Source of the DNA: BOG-994 sp049514215
GTDB lineage: Bacteria > Pseudomonadota > Gammaproteobacteria > Burkholderiales > Burkholderiaceae_D
Length of the DNA stretch: 64,000 nucleotides
Assembly: GCA_049514215.1 (NCBI GenBank)
Contig: JBEKVI010000063.1
Location: 1 to 64,000, forward strand
Direction: 5' to 3'
Part shown: one piece after another, positions 46,748 through 56,890 of the stretch
Position numbering within the stretch: position 1 is the first letter of the stretch
Layout of the letters: each line of letters begins with the position of its first letter
The notes under the pieces: model-generated
Databases searched by the model: none
Told to the model about the DNA's origin: nothing
Seen by the model: the letters and a program-made list of their open reading frames with translations, nothing else
Program-made: the position numbers and the translations under genes

Positions 46748-47517
46748 AGGTCGTCGCATCGCGCGAGAATCCAAGTTACAAAGCTCTACGCCTCCTGGTC
46801 GAAGGCCGAGGCGGCCACAAGCGTCTCGCGCAGGCCTTCATCGAAGGGCCGCATCTATGCTCGGCCTATCTGGAACGCTTTGGCGCGCCGCTGCAATGCG
46901 TGCTCACCGAGGCTGCTGGGAGCGACGAAACGCTTCGGCCACTCACCCAACGCGTGCCGGATCACGACCAGCTAGTGCTCGCCGATCCGTTGTTTCGCTC
47001 CCTTAGCCAGTTGGAACAGGGCGTGGGCATCGCTTTCGTCATCGCCATCCCGCAAGCGCACGCGCCTTTCTTAATCGATCAACCGTCGCTTCTCATCGAT
47101 CGCCTACAGGATCCGGGCAACCTCGGATCGATCATGCGTTCGGGTGTCGCTGCGGGGATCAAAGCGGTCTATTGCGCCAAGGGTACGGTTGCGGCGTGGT
47201 CTCAGAAAGTAGTCCGTGCCGGGATGGGCGCGCATTTCGCAATCGACATCGTCGAAGACACTGACCTGGCCGCCCTCATCGCAAGCGCGCGGATTCCGGT
47301 ATTGGCCACCAGTTCTCATGCCACGAAAAGCCTCTATGAAGTCGATTTGAAGGGGCCCACCGCGTGGGTGTTCGGCAATGAAGGGCAGGGCGTCGATCCC
47401 ACGATCCAGCAGGCCGTAACCGTGGTGCGCATTCCGCAGCCTGGAGGCCTTGAGTCGCTCAATGTGGCCGCGGCCGCGGCCGTGTGCCTCTATGAGGGGG
47501 TCAGGCAGCGCGCCTAG
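46744..47517 (+). CDS. SpoU/TrmH-family RNA 2'-O-methyltransferase
   Basis: The 257-residue protein has the three knotted-fold motifs: DRLQDPGNLGSIMRSG, WVFGNEGQGVD and IPQPGGLESLNVAAAAAV, after an N-terminal substrate-binding domain. It should 2'-O-methylate rRNA or tRNA; the target cannot be assigned by eye. It is coupled to rnhB. Its TAG overlaps the TAG of the convergent signalling gene within CTAG. Confidence 0.9.
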   Translation: MKVVASRENPSYKALRLLVEGRGGHKRLAQAFIEGPHLCSAYLERFGAPLQCVLTEAAGSDETLRPLTQRVPDHDQLVLADPLFRSLSQLEQGVGIAFVIAIPQAHAPFLIDQPSLLIDRLQDPGNLGSIMRSGVAAGIKAVYCAKGTVAAWSQKVVRAGMGAHFAIDIVEDTDLAALIASARIPVLATSSHATKSLYEVDLKGPTAWVFGNEGQGVDPTIQQAVTVVRIPQPGGLESLNVAAAAAVCLYEGVRQRA

Positions 47518-50500
47518 GGTGCGATGCGTGCCATGTTGTCCAGATACAGGACCTCGAGGTCCTCTGCTGCAACCGCCGGGCTAAAGAGGAAGCCTTGGAA
47601 GTGATCGCAGCCTGCCTCTCGCAAGGCGGCGAGCTGACGCTCGTTTTCGACACCCTCTGCAGTGACGGCCAGACCCAGTCCGCGCCCCAGGCTGATGACC
47701 GAGCGCGTGATGGCGAGGTCGCCCGCGTCGTCGAGCATGTCGCGAATGAAGCTTTGATCAATCTTCAGTGTATCGATGTCCAGTTGCTGCAGGTGCGACA
47801 AACTCGAAAAGCCTGTTCCAAAATCGTCGATGGCAATGTGCATGCCGCGATGTTTGAGGTCGGCAATCACGTTCTTCGTCACGCCCAGATCAAAGAGCAT
47901 GCTGGTTTCGGTAATTTCCACCTCGATGAAGCGCGGGTCGCACCCGGTTTCTTCGATGACAAGATCCACTTCGTCAATGAAGGTCGCCACGAGCAACTGG
48001 TGCGCCGAGAAGTTCACCGAGATGCGCCCGATTGCCACGCCGCGGTCCATCCACTGCTTGATCTGCTGACAGGCCTTGCGAAAGACGTACAGGCCGAGTT
48101 CGTGAATCAGGCCCGACTCCTCGGCGATATTGATGAATTCCTTGGGCCCGATGGCCCCCAGGCGCGAGTCGGTCCAGCGCAAGAGAGCCTCCGCGCCCAC
48201 CAATCGGCCGTCGGCCACCCCTACGCGGGGCTGGTAGTAGAGGTGCAGCGCGTCGCGCTGCAGCGCGAGTTTTAGCGCATTCTTGATGCCGGCGCGGCGT
48301 TCGCTGCGCTGCGCGAGCGAGGCCGAGAAGAATTCGAAGCGGTTCTTGCCGTTCTCCTTGGCTTTGTACATCGCCAGGTCGGCGCTGCGCAAAAGGGCGT
48401 CCGGGGTACGTCCGTGATCTGGAAAGACGGCAACCCCGATGCTCGCCGCCACCGAAAGCCGCTGATTCTCCACGCGGATCGGTTCCTGCAGGGCGGTGAT
48501 GATCCGCTGCGCGGTCTCGTGTGCGATCGCTTTTGGACGTCCATGCGCCAGAATGACCATGAACTCGTCGCCGCCGATGCGGGCGACCTCGTCGTGTTCC
48601 CGGATACAGCGCCTTAGGATCGCTGCGATTTCAACGAGCATCAGATCGCCGACGCGATGGCCCAGGGTGTCGTTGACGTTCTTGAAGTGATCCAGGTCGA
48701 TGAACAGGACTGCCACGCCCGAGCTTTCGCGCATTCCCCGGTCGATGAAGGCGCGCAGCGTCGGCTCGAGCGCATTGCGGTTCAACAGCTTCGTTAAAGT
48801 GTCGCGGTTAGCGATTTCGATGAGGCGGTTTTCCGCCTCGACGCGCATGGAGACGTCCTGAACGAGCCCCAGTATGGAGGTGACACGACCGCGCGTGTCG
48901 CGCAGCGCGGCAATATGCCACTCGCATGCGACCTGCGAGCCGTCCTGACGCAAGGCATAGGCGACGTGCCGGCGAGAATTGTTCTGCGGCAGCTCGCTGA
49001 TTTCGTAGGGCGGGAAGAAGTCGGCGCGCTGTTGCGCATCGAGCAGATTTAGGTCCCAGAAAGGGCGCTCCAGGACTTGATCGCGGCGCCAGCCAAATAA
49101 GGTCTCCGCCTGGGAGGACCAGCGCGTGATGCGCTCGTCGGCGTCCAGGGTGAACGATGCCAAGGGCGTATTTTCGAAGTGCGCACTGAGGAGCCAGTTC
49201 GCCTGCTGCAGCGCGAGCTCCTGTTTCTTGCGCGCCTGGATGTCGGTCGCCGTGGTGTAGAACCCCGTGACCTTGCCGGCTTCGTCCCGCGTGGGTACAT
49301 AGCGCAGCATGACCCAGCGGCGAATGCCGTCGTGGTAGCGCATCTCACGCTCGTACTGAACGAGCTGGCCGGTGAGGGCGGCCTGGATATAGGGGCGGGC
49401 GAAGCTGTAGTCATCCTCGGACATGAGATGTTTAAGAGGCAGTCCGATCAATTCTTCAGAGCGCCGGCCATGCCAAAGCGTCGAGGTGTGATTGACGAAC
49501 CGGATGCGTTCCTGATCGTCGACATGGCTGATGGGCAGAGCCACGCTGTCCATGGCACGCTGCAGTTCGCGCAGCGACTCCTCGTAGCTTAACTGGGCCT
49601 GCTTGATCTGGCTGATGTCCCGGGTGACGCAGTACATGCCGCGCACGCTCTGACTTTCGTCGCGGTCAGGCAACCAGTCGACCGCAATCCAGGCTGCGAC
49701 ATGGCCATGCAGAGTCACGGCATGCTCCGAACGCAAGGTGGTTCCCTGGAGCGCTGCGCGAAACGCTTGGAGCATCTCCTCGCTCGCTTCGGCGGGAAAA
49801 ACCTCGTGAGAAGCGGTGTTGACAATGCCTTCCTTGCGTCGCCCGATGAGGTGCGCGAACGCCCGGTTGGCGTAGCGATAAATTCCTTCGGGATCGAGAT
49901 AGCTCATGGGAAGCGGGAAGTTCTCGATGAACTGCTCGATCCACTGCTGCTGCTGCGATAGTCTCTCCTGGGCCTGGCGCACCTCGGTGATGTCGTAGGC
50001 GATCCCGTAGGTGCCGCGCGGCTTGCCGGCTTCGTCGTTGTCGGCGACGATCACCACGCGCCACCAGCGCGATTCGCTTGCCTTGGGGGCCGAACGCCTT
50101 TCGAATTGCACCCGGCCATGCTCAGCAACCTTCTCCAGCTCAATCTGAAGTTGGGCGTCGATCTCCGGACCGAAGACCTCCAGGGGCGTCCGTCCGATGA
50201 CCTCGCGCTCGGTCAAGCCGTTGTCCTCGAGGAAACGGTTGTTGCAGTAGCGGTAGCGTCGATCGGTTCCGAGGTAACTGATCTGGGCGGGCAGGTTATC
50301 GGTCAGCACCCGAATGCGCGCCTGTTCCTCGCGCAGCGCCCCTTGTGTGCGCTTTTGGATGTCGATACTGCGGGAGGCGACATAGACGCCCTGAACATCG
50401 CCGTTGCGCAGCCGGTAGGGGTGGTAGCGTACTTCGCGCCAACCCGGATGACCATTTAGGGCATCGCGGGCTTCCAAGCGGACGAATTCGCCCGCGAGCG

Positions 50501-51497
50501 CGCGCTCGAAAAAGGGTTTGCGGCTGTCGGCGATCTCGCGGCCTAGGACTTGTTCGACAGAGCGGCCAAGGACTTCCTCGCGCGAGCGCCCCGATAGTTG
50601 CAAGAACGCGGGATTGGCATAGCGGTAACGGCGCTCCCGGTCGAGAAAGGCGATAGCTTCGGGAATGTCATCGGTGAAGGTGCGAAACTGCTCTTCGCTC
50701 TGCTGGACGGCCGTGGCCACGGTATGCTGGGTGTCGACCGTATTGCAAAAAAGGAAGATGTTGGTCTCGCCGGGCTGCGGGCGCGTCTCCGGACTGAAGC
50801 GAAAATGGATCCACGGCGCGCTTTCGATAGGCTCCCCCCATTGCAACTCGAATTCGGCCGAAAGTCCCGCTACGCAATCGCGAAAGTGCGGCTGGAGCTG
50901 ACGCGCGAGCGCGTTCACGGGTTTGGCGAGATCCAAAAGGAGGGCGTTTTCGGGGCCAAGCAGTGCCGAGAGGGACTCGTTGTTCCAAAGGAGCGCACCG
51001 GATCGGTCGAACAGCGCCATGGCCATCGGAATCCCTTCGGCGCTTAAGGAGCGCGTCTTGGCGGGCAAGGCGTTCTCTGCGTGGGCGCTGGCGATGACCG
51101 CCACGACGATAACGCCACGGCCAGCGATGCTGGCTGGCCGCAGCTCGATCCGCGAGCGCTGCTCGTTATTGAGGCCGGCTTGGATCTGCAGGGCTTCTCC
51201 GCGCGCGACGCGTTCCAGATAGGGCTTGAGGACCCGCCAGTTGGTCGGGCCCATGAGATCGGCCAGGACGCGGGCATTGCCGTCGGAGGATACGGCTAAC
51301 ATCCGCTCCCGACAGTGCGGGCCCATGGAAAGGAGGCCAAAGTCGGCGTCGATAAGACATACCGCTGCGCTCATCCAGGCTTCAAGCAAGCTGACGGTGC
51401 GTTCATGGGTCGCACTGTCATCGTCGCAGCCCAGCTCCACGGCCGTGGCGCTTTCGCTGTCCACCGAGATGATCCGCTTGATCGGGTCAATCAGCAC
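47514..51497 (-). CDS. Multi-PAS GGDEF/EAL cyclic-di-GMP enzyme
   Basis: A 1327-residue protein. At least five PAS domains begin near residues 265, 393, 520, 645 and 772; the first 260 residues may hold two more, degenerate ones. A GGDEF domain follows with intact GGDEF (about 975-979) and an RxxD inhibitory site five residues before it (REHD). The EAL domain has EALLRW (about 1101), NFSAHQL, EITET, DDFGTGFSS and QGFLF, so both diguanylate cyclase and phosphodiesterase residues look intact. No membrane segment is visible, so it is probably a cytoplasmic sensor. GTG 51497 is the longest start and has no clear ribosome-binding site; the true start may lie further in. Confidence 0.93.
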   Translation of the reverse strand: MLIDPIKRIISVDSESATAVELGCDDDSATHERTVSLLEAWMSAAVCLIDADFGLLSMGPHCRERMLAVSSDGNARVLADLMGPTNWRVLKPYLERVARGEALQIQAGLNNEQRSRIELRPASIAGRGVIVVAVIASAHAENALPAKTRSLSAEGIPMAMALFDRSGALLWNNESLSALLGPENALLLDLAKPVNALARQLQPHFRDCVAGLSAEFELQWGEPIESAPWIHFRFSPETRPQPGETNIFLFCNTVDTQHTVATAVQQSEEQFRTFTDDIPEAIAFLDRERRYRYANPAFLQLSGRSREEVLGRSVEQVLGREIADSRKPFFERALAGEFVRLEARDALNGHPGWREVRYHPYRLRNGDVQGVYVASRSIDIQKRTQGALREEQARIRVLTDNLPAQISYLGTDRRYRYCNNRFLEDNGLTEREVIGRTPLEVFGPEIDAQLQIELEKVAEHGRVQFERRSAPKASESRWWRVVIVADNDEAGKPRGTYGIAYDITEVRQAQERLSQQQQWIEQFIENFPLPMSYLDPEGIYRYANRAFAHLIGRRKEGIVNTASHEVFPAEASEEMLQAFRAALQGTTLRSEHAVTLHGHVAAWIAVDWLPDRDESQSVRGMYCVTRDISQIKQAQLSYEESLRELQRAMDSVALPISHVDDQERIRFVNHTSTLWHGRRSEELIGLPLKHLMSEDDYSFARPYIQAALTGQLVQYEREMRYHDGIRRWVMLRYVPTRDEAGKVTGFYTTATDIQARKKQELALQQANWLLSAHFENTPLASFTLDADERITRWSSQAETLFGWRRDQVLERPFWDLNLLDAQQRADFFPPYEISELPQNNSRRHVAYALRQDGSQVACEWHIAALRDTRGRVTSILGLVQDVSMRVEAENRLIEIANRDTLTKLLNRNALEPTLRAFIDRGMRESSGVAVLFIDLDHFKNVNDTLGHRVGDLMLVEIAAILRRCIREHDEVARIGGDEFMVILAHGRPKAIAHETAQRIITALQEPIRVENQRLSVAASIGVAVFPDHGRTPDALLRSADLAMYKAKENGKNRFEFFSASLAQRSERRAGIKNALKLALQRDALHLYYQPRVGVADGRLVGAEALLRWTDSRLGAIGPKEFINIAEESGLIHELGLYVFRKACQQIKQWMDRGVAIGRISVNFSAHQLLVATFIDEVDLVIEETGCDPRFIEVEITETSMLFDLGVTKNVIADLKHRGMHIAIDDFGTGFSSLSHLQQLDIDTLKIDQSFIRDMLDDAGDLAITRSVISLGRGLGLAVTAEGVENERQLAALREAGCDHFQGFLFSPAVAAEDLEVLYLDNMARIAP

Positions 51498-51607
51498 GGT
51501 TCTGGTTCACGCATTTGGGCATTTCTTTGACCCACTTCGTACGAAAGGGGATGAGCAGAGCCGGGCGGCCCTTCTGTTTTGTCGGACGTTGCTACCTACG
51601 TTGTGTC

Positions 51608-52459
51608 CTAAAAGCCGCGTGAATCCAAGCGCACGTCCTGCAGTATGGTGGTCGCAATCTCTTCGATGGACTTGGTCGTCGACGAGAGCCAGTGAATGCT
51701 CTCGCGGCGCATGAGCGCTTCGGCCTCGTTCACTTCATAGCGGCAGTTCTCGAGCGAGGCGTACTTGCTGCCCGGCCGGCGCTCGTTGCGCACTTCGGCA
51801 AGGCGCTCGGGCGAGATCGACAGGCCAAAGAGCTTGCTTTTGAACTCCGGAAGCACCGAGGGAAGGCGGTTACGTTCGAAGTCCTCCGGGATGAGCGGAT
51901 AGTTGGCCGCCTTGATCCCGTATTGCATCGCGAGATAAAGACTCGTCGGAGTCTTGCCGCTACGGGAGACGCCAATGAGGATCACGTCGGCCTTTTGCAG
52001 GCCCTTGTGCAGCTGCCCGTCGTCGTGGGCCAAGGCGAAGTTGATCGCCTCGATGCGCTGGTTGTACTGCTTGCTGTCCGACATGTTGTGAGAGCGCCCG
52101 ATGGAATGGGAGGACTGGGCGCCCAGCTCCTTTTCCAACGGCTCGATAAACGTCTGGATGAGGTCCAGGAATAGGCCTTGCGAAGCCCGGACGGCCAGAT
52201 TGATTGCGGGATTGACCAGCGTGCTGAAAACAATGGGCCGCGCCCCGCCTAGTTCAACCACGCGCGCGATGCGCTGGATCACCTCGCCCGCCTTCTCGAG
52301 CGTATCGATAAAGGGCATGCGGACCTGGTTGAACTCCACACCATCGAACTGGGATAGCAAACTGTGGCCGAAGGTCTCCGCGGTAATTCCCGTTCCGTCC
52401 GAAACGAAGAAAACAGTACGCGGGAGAGGAGGGCGGCCGGCGGAGGGGAGGTCGGGCAT
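51608..52459 (-). CDS. ppsR: PEP synthase regulatory protein (kinase/pyrophosphorylase)
   Basis: PpsR inactivates PEP synthase by ADP-dependent threonine phosphorylation and reactivates it with phosphate. The 283-residue DUF299 protein shows VFFVSDGTGITAETFGHSLL at the start and the P-loop-like GVSRSGKTPTSLYLA. It is divergent from ppsA, the usual arrangement. The gene is intact although its target gene here is broken. Confidence 0.95.
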   Translation of the reverse strand: MPDLPSAGRPPLPRTVFFVSDGTGITAETFGHSLLSQFDGVEFNQVRMPFIDTLEKAGEVIQRIARVVELGGARPIVFSTLVNPAINLAVRASQGLFLDLIQTFIEPLEKELGAQSSHSIGRSHNMSDSKQYNQRIEAINFALAHDDGQLHKGLQKADVILIGVSRSGKTPTSLYLAMQYGIKAANYPLIPEDFERNRLPSVLPEFKSKLFGLSISPERLAEVRNERRPGSKYASLENCRYEVNEAEALMRRESIHWLSSTTKSIEEIATTILQDVRLDSRGF

Positions 52460-52481
52460 TTCGAAAAAGGGCGATGTTGCG

Positions 52482-52509
52482 TTGCAAAAAGGACCACGCA
52501 GGCTAAAAT
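52482..52509 (+). promoter_or_regulatory. Candidate promoter of ppsA
   Basis: TTGCAA and TAAAAT are 16 bases apart in the ppsR/ppsA interval, about 40 bases before the ppsA start. Confidence 0.45.
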
Positions 52510-52549
52510 GCGCCCGAGCAATTTAACATCAATCAGCAAGAGGATGCGT

Positions 52550-54827
52550 ATGGCGGATCCCGCCTTGGTAGTGGATTTTGAGGGCCTGCGGGCGGGCGAT
52601 ATCGACACCGTCGGAGGCAAAAACGCCTCCTTGGGCGAAATGATCAGCCAGCTTGCTCCGGCGGGCGTGCGCGTACCGGGTGGTTTTGCTACAACAGCCC
52701 AGGCCTTTCGTGAATTCCTCGATCATAGTGCGCTGACGGCCCGGATCGAAGAGCGCCTAAGAACCCTGGACGTCGACGACGTCCGTTCGCTGGCCAAAGC
52801 GGGGGCCGAGGTCCGTGAATGGATCATGGCTGCCCCCTTTCCTGACGATCTCGAAAAGCAGATAAGAGATAAATATCAGCAGCTTGTGGAGGATAGTTCG
52901 AGTGAAATGTCATTTGCTGTTCGGTCCTCTGCAACTGCCGAGGATCTCCCGGATGCCTCATTTGCGGGGCAACAGGAAACGTTCCTCAACGTCGTTGGCA
53001 TCGAGGAGATCCTAAAAAGCATCAAGGAGGTCTTCGCTTCGCTGTACAACGATCGGGCCATCTCCTATCGCGTCCACAAGGGCTTCGTGCACGCGCAAGT
53101 CGCGCTATCGGCCGGGGTGCAGCGCATGGTCCGAAGCGACCTCGCAGCCTCAGGCGTGATGTTTACGCTGGATACGGAATCCGGTTTCTCGGGGGTCGTG
53201 TTTTTGACCGCAAGCTATGGACTGGGTGAGACCGTGGTCCAAGGAGCCGTAAATCCGGACGAGTTCTACATCCACAAGCCGACCCTGGCGGCCGGCCGCT
53301 TTCCGATCATCCGGCGCCAGATCGGCTCCAAACTGATCAGGATGCAGTACACCGAAAAAGGCGAGGCGGGACGTGTGAAAACGGTCGAGGTGCCCGCCGA
53401 GATGCGCAATCGCTATTGCCTATCGGACGAAGACGTCATCGAACTGGCCCGCTATGCGGTCTTAATCGAGCAACACTATGGTCGCCCCATGGATATTGAA
53501 TGGGGCAAGGATGGGCTGGACGGACAGATTTACATATTGCAGGCGCGTCCAGAGACCGTAAAGTCGCGCGGGCCCGCCGGGGGCGCTGAGATGCGCTTTA
53601 AGCTCAAGTCCCAGTCGGCGGTGTTGGTTTCCGGGCGAGCCATCGGACAGAAGATCGGGGCGGGGCCTGTGCGGGTCATTTTGGATCCCTCTGAGATGGA
53701 GCGGGTCCAGCCCGGCGACGTTTTGGTCGCCGACATGACCGACCCCAACTGGGAGCCGGTCATGAAACGTGCGGCGGCCATCGTGACCAACCGGGGCGGG
53801 CGAACCTGTCATGCGGCCATCATCGCCCGCGAGCTGGGCGTGCCGGCCGTGGTCGGCTGTGGCGATGCGACGGAGATTCTGAAGGATGGGACTCTTGTGA
53901 CCGTGTCTTGCGCCGAGGGCGATGAGGGCCACATCTATGACGGCCTTCTGGAGACCGAAGTGACCGAGGTGCAGCGCGGAACACTGCCGCCCATTCCGGT
54001 CAAGATCATGATGAACGTCGGCAACCCGCAACTGGCCTTTGACTTCCAGGCGATTCCCAATGAGGGAGTGGGACTGGCGCGCCTGGAGTTCATCATCAAC
54101 AACAATATCGGGGTCCACCCCAAAGCCATCCTCGAATATCCCAATATTGATGGGGATCTGAAAAAGGCCGTGGAAAGCGTCGCGCGCGGCCACGCTTCGC
54201 CCCAATGAGTACAAGAAGCTCATCGGGGGATCGCGCTACGAGCCCGACGAGGAAAACCCGATGCTGGGCTTTCGCGGTGCCTCGCGCTATATCGCTCCGA
54301 GTTTCGCGGAATGCTTCGAGATGGAATGCAAGGCGATGAAGCGGGTGCGTGACGAGATGGGCCTCGTCAATGTCGAACTCATGGTGCCCTTTGTACGTAC
54401 GCTCAATGAGGCATCCCAAGTCATTGATCTGCTCGGCCGTAACGGCTTAAGGCGCGGGGAGAACGGCTTGCGCATCATCATGATGTGCGAACTTCCCTCC
54501 AACGCCATCCTCGCCGAACACTTCCTTGAGTACTTTGACGGCTTTTCCATCGGCTCGAACGATCTGACCCAACTGACGCTCGGGCTGGACCGCGATTCGG
54601 GTCTCGTCGCTGCAGGCTTTGACGAGCGCGACGAGTCTGTCAAATTCTTGCTCGCACGCGCCATTCAGGCTTGCCTTGCCGCAGGCAAGTACGTGGGTAT
54701 CTGCGGGCAGGGACCCTCAGACCACGTCGATTTCGCGCAATGGCTCGTCGACCAGGGGATTGCGTCGATATCGCTGAATCCCGATACGGTCGTTGATACC
54801 TGGACCAAACTCACCAAACCGGGCTAG
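52550..54827 (+). pseudogene. ppsA: Phosphoenolpyruvate synthase, disrupted by an out-of-frame deletion
   Basis: PpsA makes PEP from pyruvate and ATP. The first part (52550-54208, 552 residues) has the ATP-binding domain (VGGKNASLGEMISQL, VRSSATAEDLPDASFAGQ) and the phospho-His domain (TNRGGRTCHAAIIARELG). It stops after VESVARGHASPQ. From 54204, one frame over, the protein resumes at NEYKKLIGGSRYEPDEENPM and continues to the end with the catalytic Cys in CGQGPSDHVDF. Compared with about 790 residues in other PpsA, about 33 residues are missing at the junction, including the segment usually reading like KKVIVRxSDFKS with a PEP-binding Arg. ATG 52550 has AAGAGG six bases upstream. It is either a real mutation or an assembly error. 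Confidence 0.88.
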
Positions 54828-54883
54828 GATGGTGAGACAATAAGTGATCCGGGCGGCAGGCGGCCCGGGCGGGGGCAGGCCAA

Positions 54884-55399
54884 ATGCCAAGAAGTTGGAT
54901 CGGGTTCGGTCTTGCGGCGCTCGCCTTCGGGGCGCCGTGGGCGGTGTCGGCCGATCCGATCTATCGGTGGGTCGATGCGCAAGGCGTTGTGAACTACGGC
55001 TCGCGTCCGCCCGAAACCGGACCCGAATCCAAGAGCGTGCGTCCCGTCGTCACCGAGCCCGCGGTCGTGGTGCACGATACCCCTCAGGAAAAGGCGCAAC
55101 GCGAGAAGCGTGCGATGGACGCTCAGATCGCAGAAGAGGCGCGCCTGCGGCGCGCTCTGCTCGAAGAGCAAATCGAAGTCCAGCGTGCGCAGGCCGAAGC
55201 GTTGCGCAGTCAGGCAGCAGCCGCGCAGGCGCAGGCCCCGTATGCTTGCGATGATGGATCAGCCGACTGCTATGGGTTCGGCTATCCGGTGTACTTCGCG
55301 CGACGTCTGGCGCGACCGCGGCCCGCCTTCGGACCACGGGGCCCGGCGCATCCGGCAGAGCAGAGGGTCGCCATGCACGCGCCCGGGAGAACCTTCTAG
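54884..55399 (+). CDS. Exported DUF4124-domain protein
   Basis: A 171-residue protein with a signal peptide (cut near VSA-DPIY) followed by a DUF4124 domain, recognisable from IYRWVDAQGVVNYGSRPPE. A Glu/Ala/Arg-rich helical stretch (about 65-115) and a basic Pro-rich tail follow. DUF4124 proteins are periplasmic and of unknown function. It lies 56 bases after ppsA. A paralogue is at 58190-58675. Confidence 0.8.
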   Translation: MPRSWIGFGLAALAFGAPWAVSADPIYRWVDAQGVVNYGSRPPETGPESKSVRPVVTEPAVVVHDTPQEKAQREKRAMDAQIAEEARLRRALLEEQIEVQRAQAEALRSQAAAAQAQAPYACDDGSADCYGFGYPVYFARRLARPRPAFGPRGPAHPAEQRVAMHAPGRTF

Positions 55400-55483
55400 A
55401 GCGTTGCCGGCCTTGCCCAGGTGGCAGCCGCGGCGCGCGCGGCGTATCCTTGCGGCCTCGGTGCCAAGAATCTGGGAGGGACA

Positions 55484-55921
55484 ATGGCCGATTATGTTGC
55501 CTGGTTCATCATGGCCGCGATCCTCGTCGTGGCCGAGCTTCTGACCGGCAGCTTTTATCTGCTCATGGTGGCGATCGGTTTTTTTGCCGGGGGTGTGGCC
55601 GCGCTCACGGGAGCCGTTTTGCCCCTGCAGTGCGTGGTGGTGGCCATTGTCGGCTGGCTGGCCATCGTTCTCTTGCGGCGGACCCGCTTCGGGCAGCGAA
55701 CCCGACGCCTTGCGACCGGTTCGAATCCGGACGTCGTACTTGACGTCGGTCAGACGGTCGACGTGTGGTCCTGGCAGGAGGGTACCGCGCGCGTGCGCTA
55801 TCGAGGCAGTGACTGGGACGCCGTGCCGGAGTCTCCCGAGCATCCTGCAACCGGCACCCTGGTGATCAAGGCGATTCGAGGAAGTACCCTTGTTCTTGGC
55901 CCGACACACCCAACTCATTAG
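55484..55921 (+). CDS. NfeD-like membrane protein
   Basis: A 145-residue protein with hydrophobic segments in the first 70 residues (WFIMAAILVVAELL, YLLMVAIGFFAGGVAAL, VVVAIVGWLAIVLL) and a C-terminal OB-fold (GQTVDVWSWQEGTARVRYRG). NfeD proteins partner with SPFH/stomatin proteins, and such a gene follows 10 bases later. GGGAGG stands before ATG 55484. Confidence 0.88.
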   Translation: MADYVAWFIMAAILVVAELLTGSFYLLMVAIGFFAGGVAALTGAVLPLQCVVVAIVGWLAIVLLRRTRFGQRTRRLATGSNPDVVLDVGQTVDVWSWQEGTARVRYRGSDWDAVPESPEHPATGTLVIKAIRGSTLVLGPTHPTH

Positions 55922-55930
55922 GAATTCTGA

Positions 55931-56860
55931 ATGGACGGTCTTCTGATTTTGGCACTGGTGGTGCTCTTTCTGGTCATCTTGGTGGTGGCCAAGAGCATCA
56001 AGGTCGTGCCGCAGCAGCACGCATGGGTGGTGGAGCGTCTGGGTAAGTACCATGAGACGCTCGCCCCGGGAGCGAGCCTTGTCATTCCCTTCATCGATCG
56101 GGTTGCCTACAAGCACGTTCTCAAGGAGATCCCCCTCGATGTTCCCAGCCAGGTGTGCATCACGCGTGATAACACCCAGTTGCAGGTCGACGGGATTCTC
56201 TATTTTCAGGTGACCGATCCGATGCGGGCATCCTACGGATCCTCGAATTTCGTAGTCGCGATCACGCAGCTTGCGCAAACCACGCTGCGCTCGGTCATCG
56301 GCAAACTGGAGCTGGACAAGACTTTCGAGGAGCGCGATGTGATCAACCACAGCGTGGTCTCGGCGATCGATCAGTCGGCGATGAATTGGGGGGTGAAGGT
56401 ACTGCGCTATGAAATCAAGGACCTGACCCCGCCCAAGGAGATTTTGCATGCGATGCAGGCGCAGATCACGGCCGAACGCGAGAAACGGGCCTTGATTGCG
56501 GCCTCCGAAGGCCGTCGCCAGGAGCAGATCAACATCGCCACCGGTGAGAGGGAAGCGTCGATCGCCCGCTCCGAGGGCGAAAAGCAGGCCGTCATCAACA
56601 AGGCCCAGGGAGAGGCTGCCTCGGTTCTGGCCATCGCCGAAGCGACCGCCTCGGCCATCCGCCAGGTGGCGGCCGCCATCCAGGCACCCGGGGGCATGGA
56701 TGCGGTGAGTCTGAAGGTCGCCGAACGTTATGTCGACGCTTTCGGCAATCTGGCCAAGACCAACAACGCCATCATCGTTCCGGCCAACCTTGCCGATATC
56801 TCGGGATTGATTGCAGCGGCGATGCAGGTCGTGCGCAGTCAGTCGGCCGCGCGCGCCTGA
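55931..56860 (+). CDS. qmcA: SPFH/stomatin-family membrane protein (QmcA type)
   Basis: A 309-residue protein with one N-terminal membrane segment (LLILALVVLFLVILVVA), an SPFH/band-7 domain (VPQQHAWVVERLGKYHETL to about 180) and an Ala/Glu-rich coiled coil to about 250. It should form large oligomers in membrane microdomains and act with the NfeD-like neighbour, possibly controlling proteases; the precise role is unsettled. Confidence 0.9.
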   Translation: MDGLLILALVVLFLVILVVAKSIKVVPQQHAWVVERLGKYHETLAPGASLVIPFIDRVAYKHVLKEIPLDVPSQVCITRDNTQLQVDGILYFQVTDPMRASYGSSNFVVAITQLAQTTLRSVIGKLELDKTFEERDVINHSVVSAIDQSAMNWGVKVLRYEIKDLTPPKEILHAMQAQITAEREKRALIAASEGRRQEQINIATGEREASIARSEGEKQAVINKAQGEAASVLAIAEATASAIRQVAAAIQAPGGMDAVSLKVAERYVDAFGNLAKTNNAIIVPANLADISGLIAAAMQVVRSQSAARA

Positions 56861-56890
56861 GCCACCCAAGCGACGCAAGCGCGATGCTCG

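Noticed and set aside
54190..54215. Programmed frameshift in ppsA
   Set aside because: No slippery sequence, and about 33 codons of the family are missing at the junction, so a shift alone would not restore the protein.
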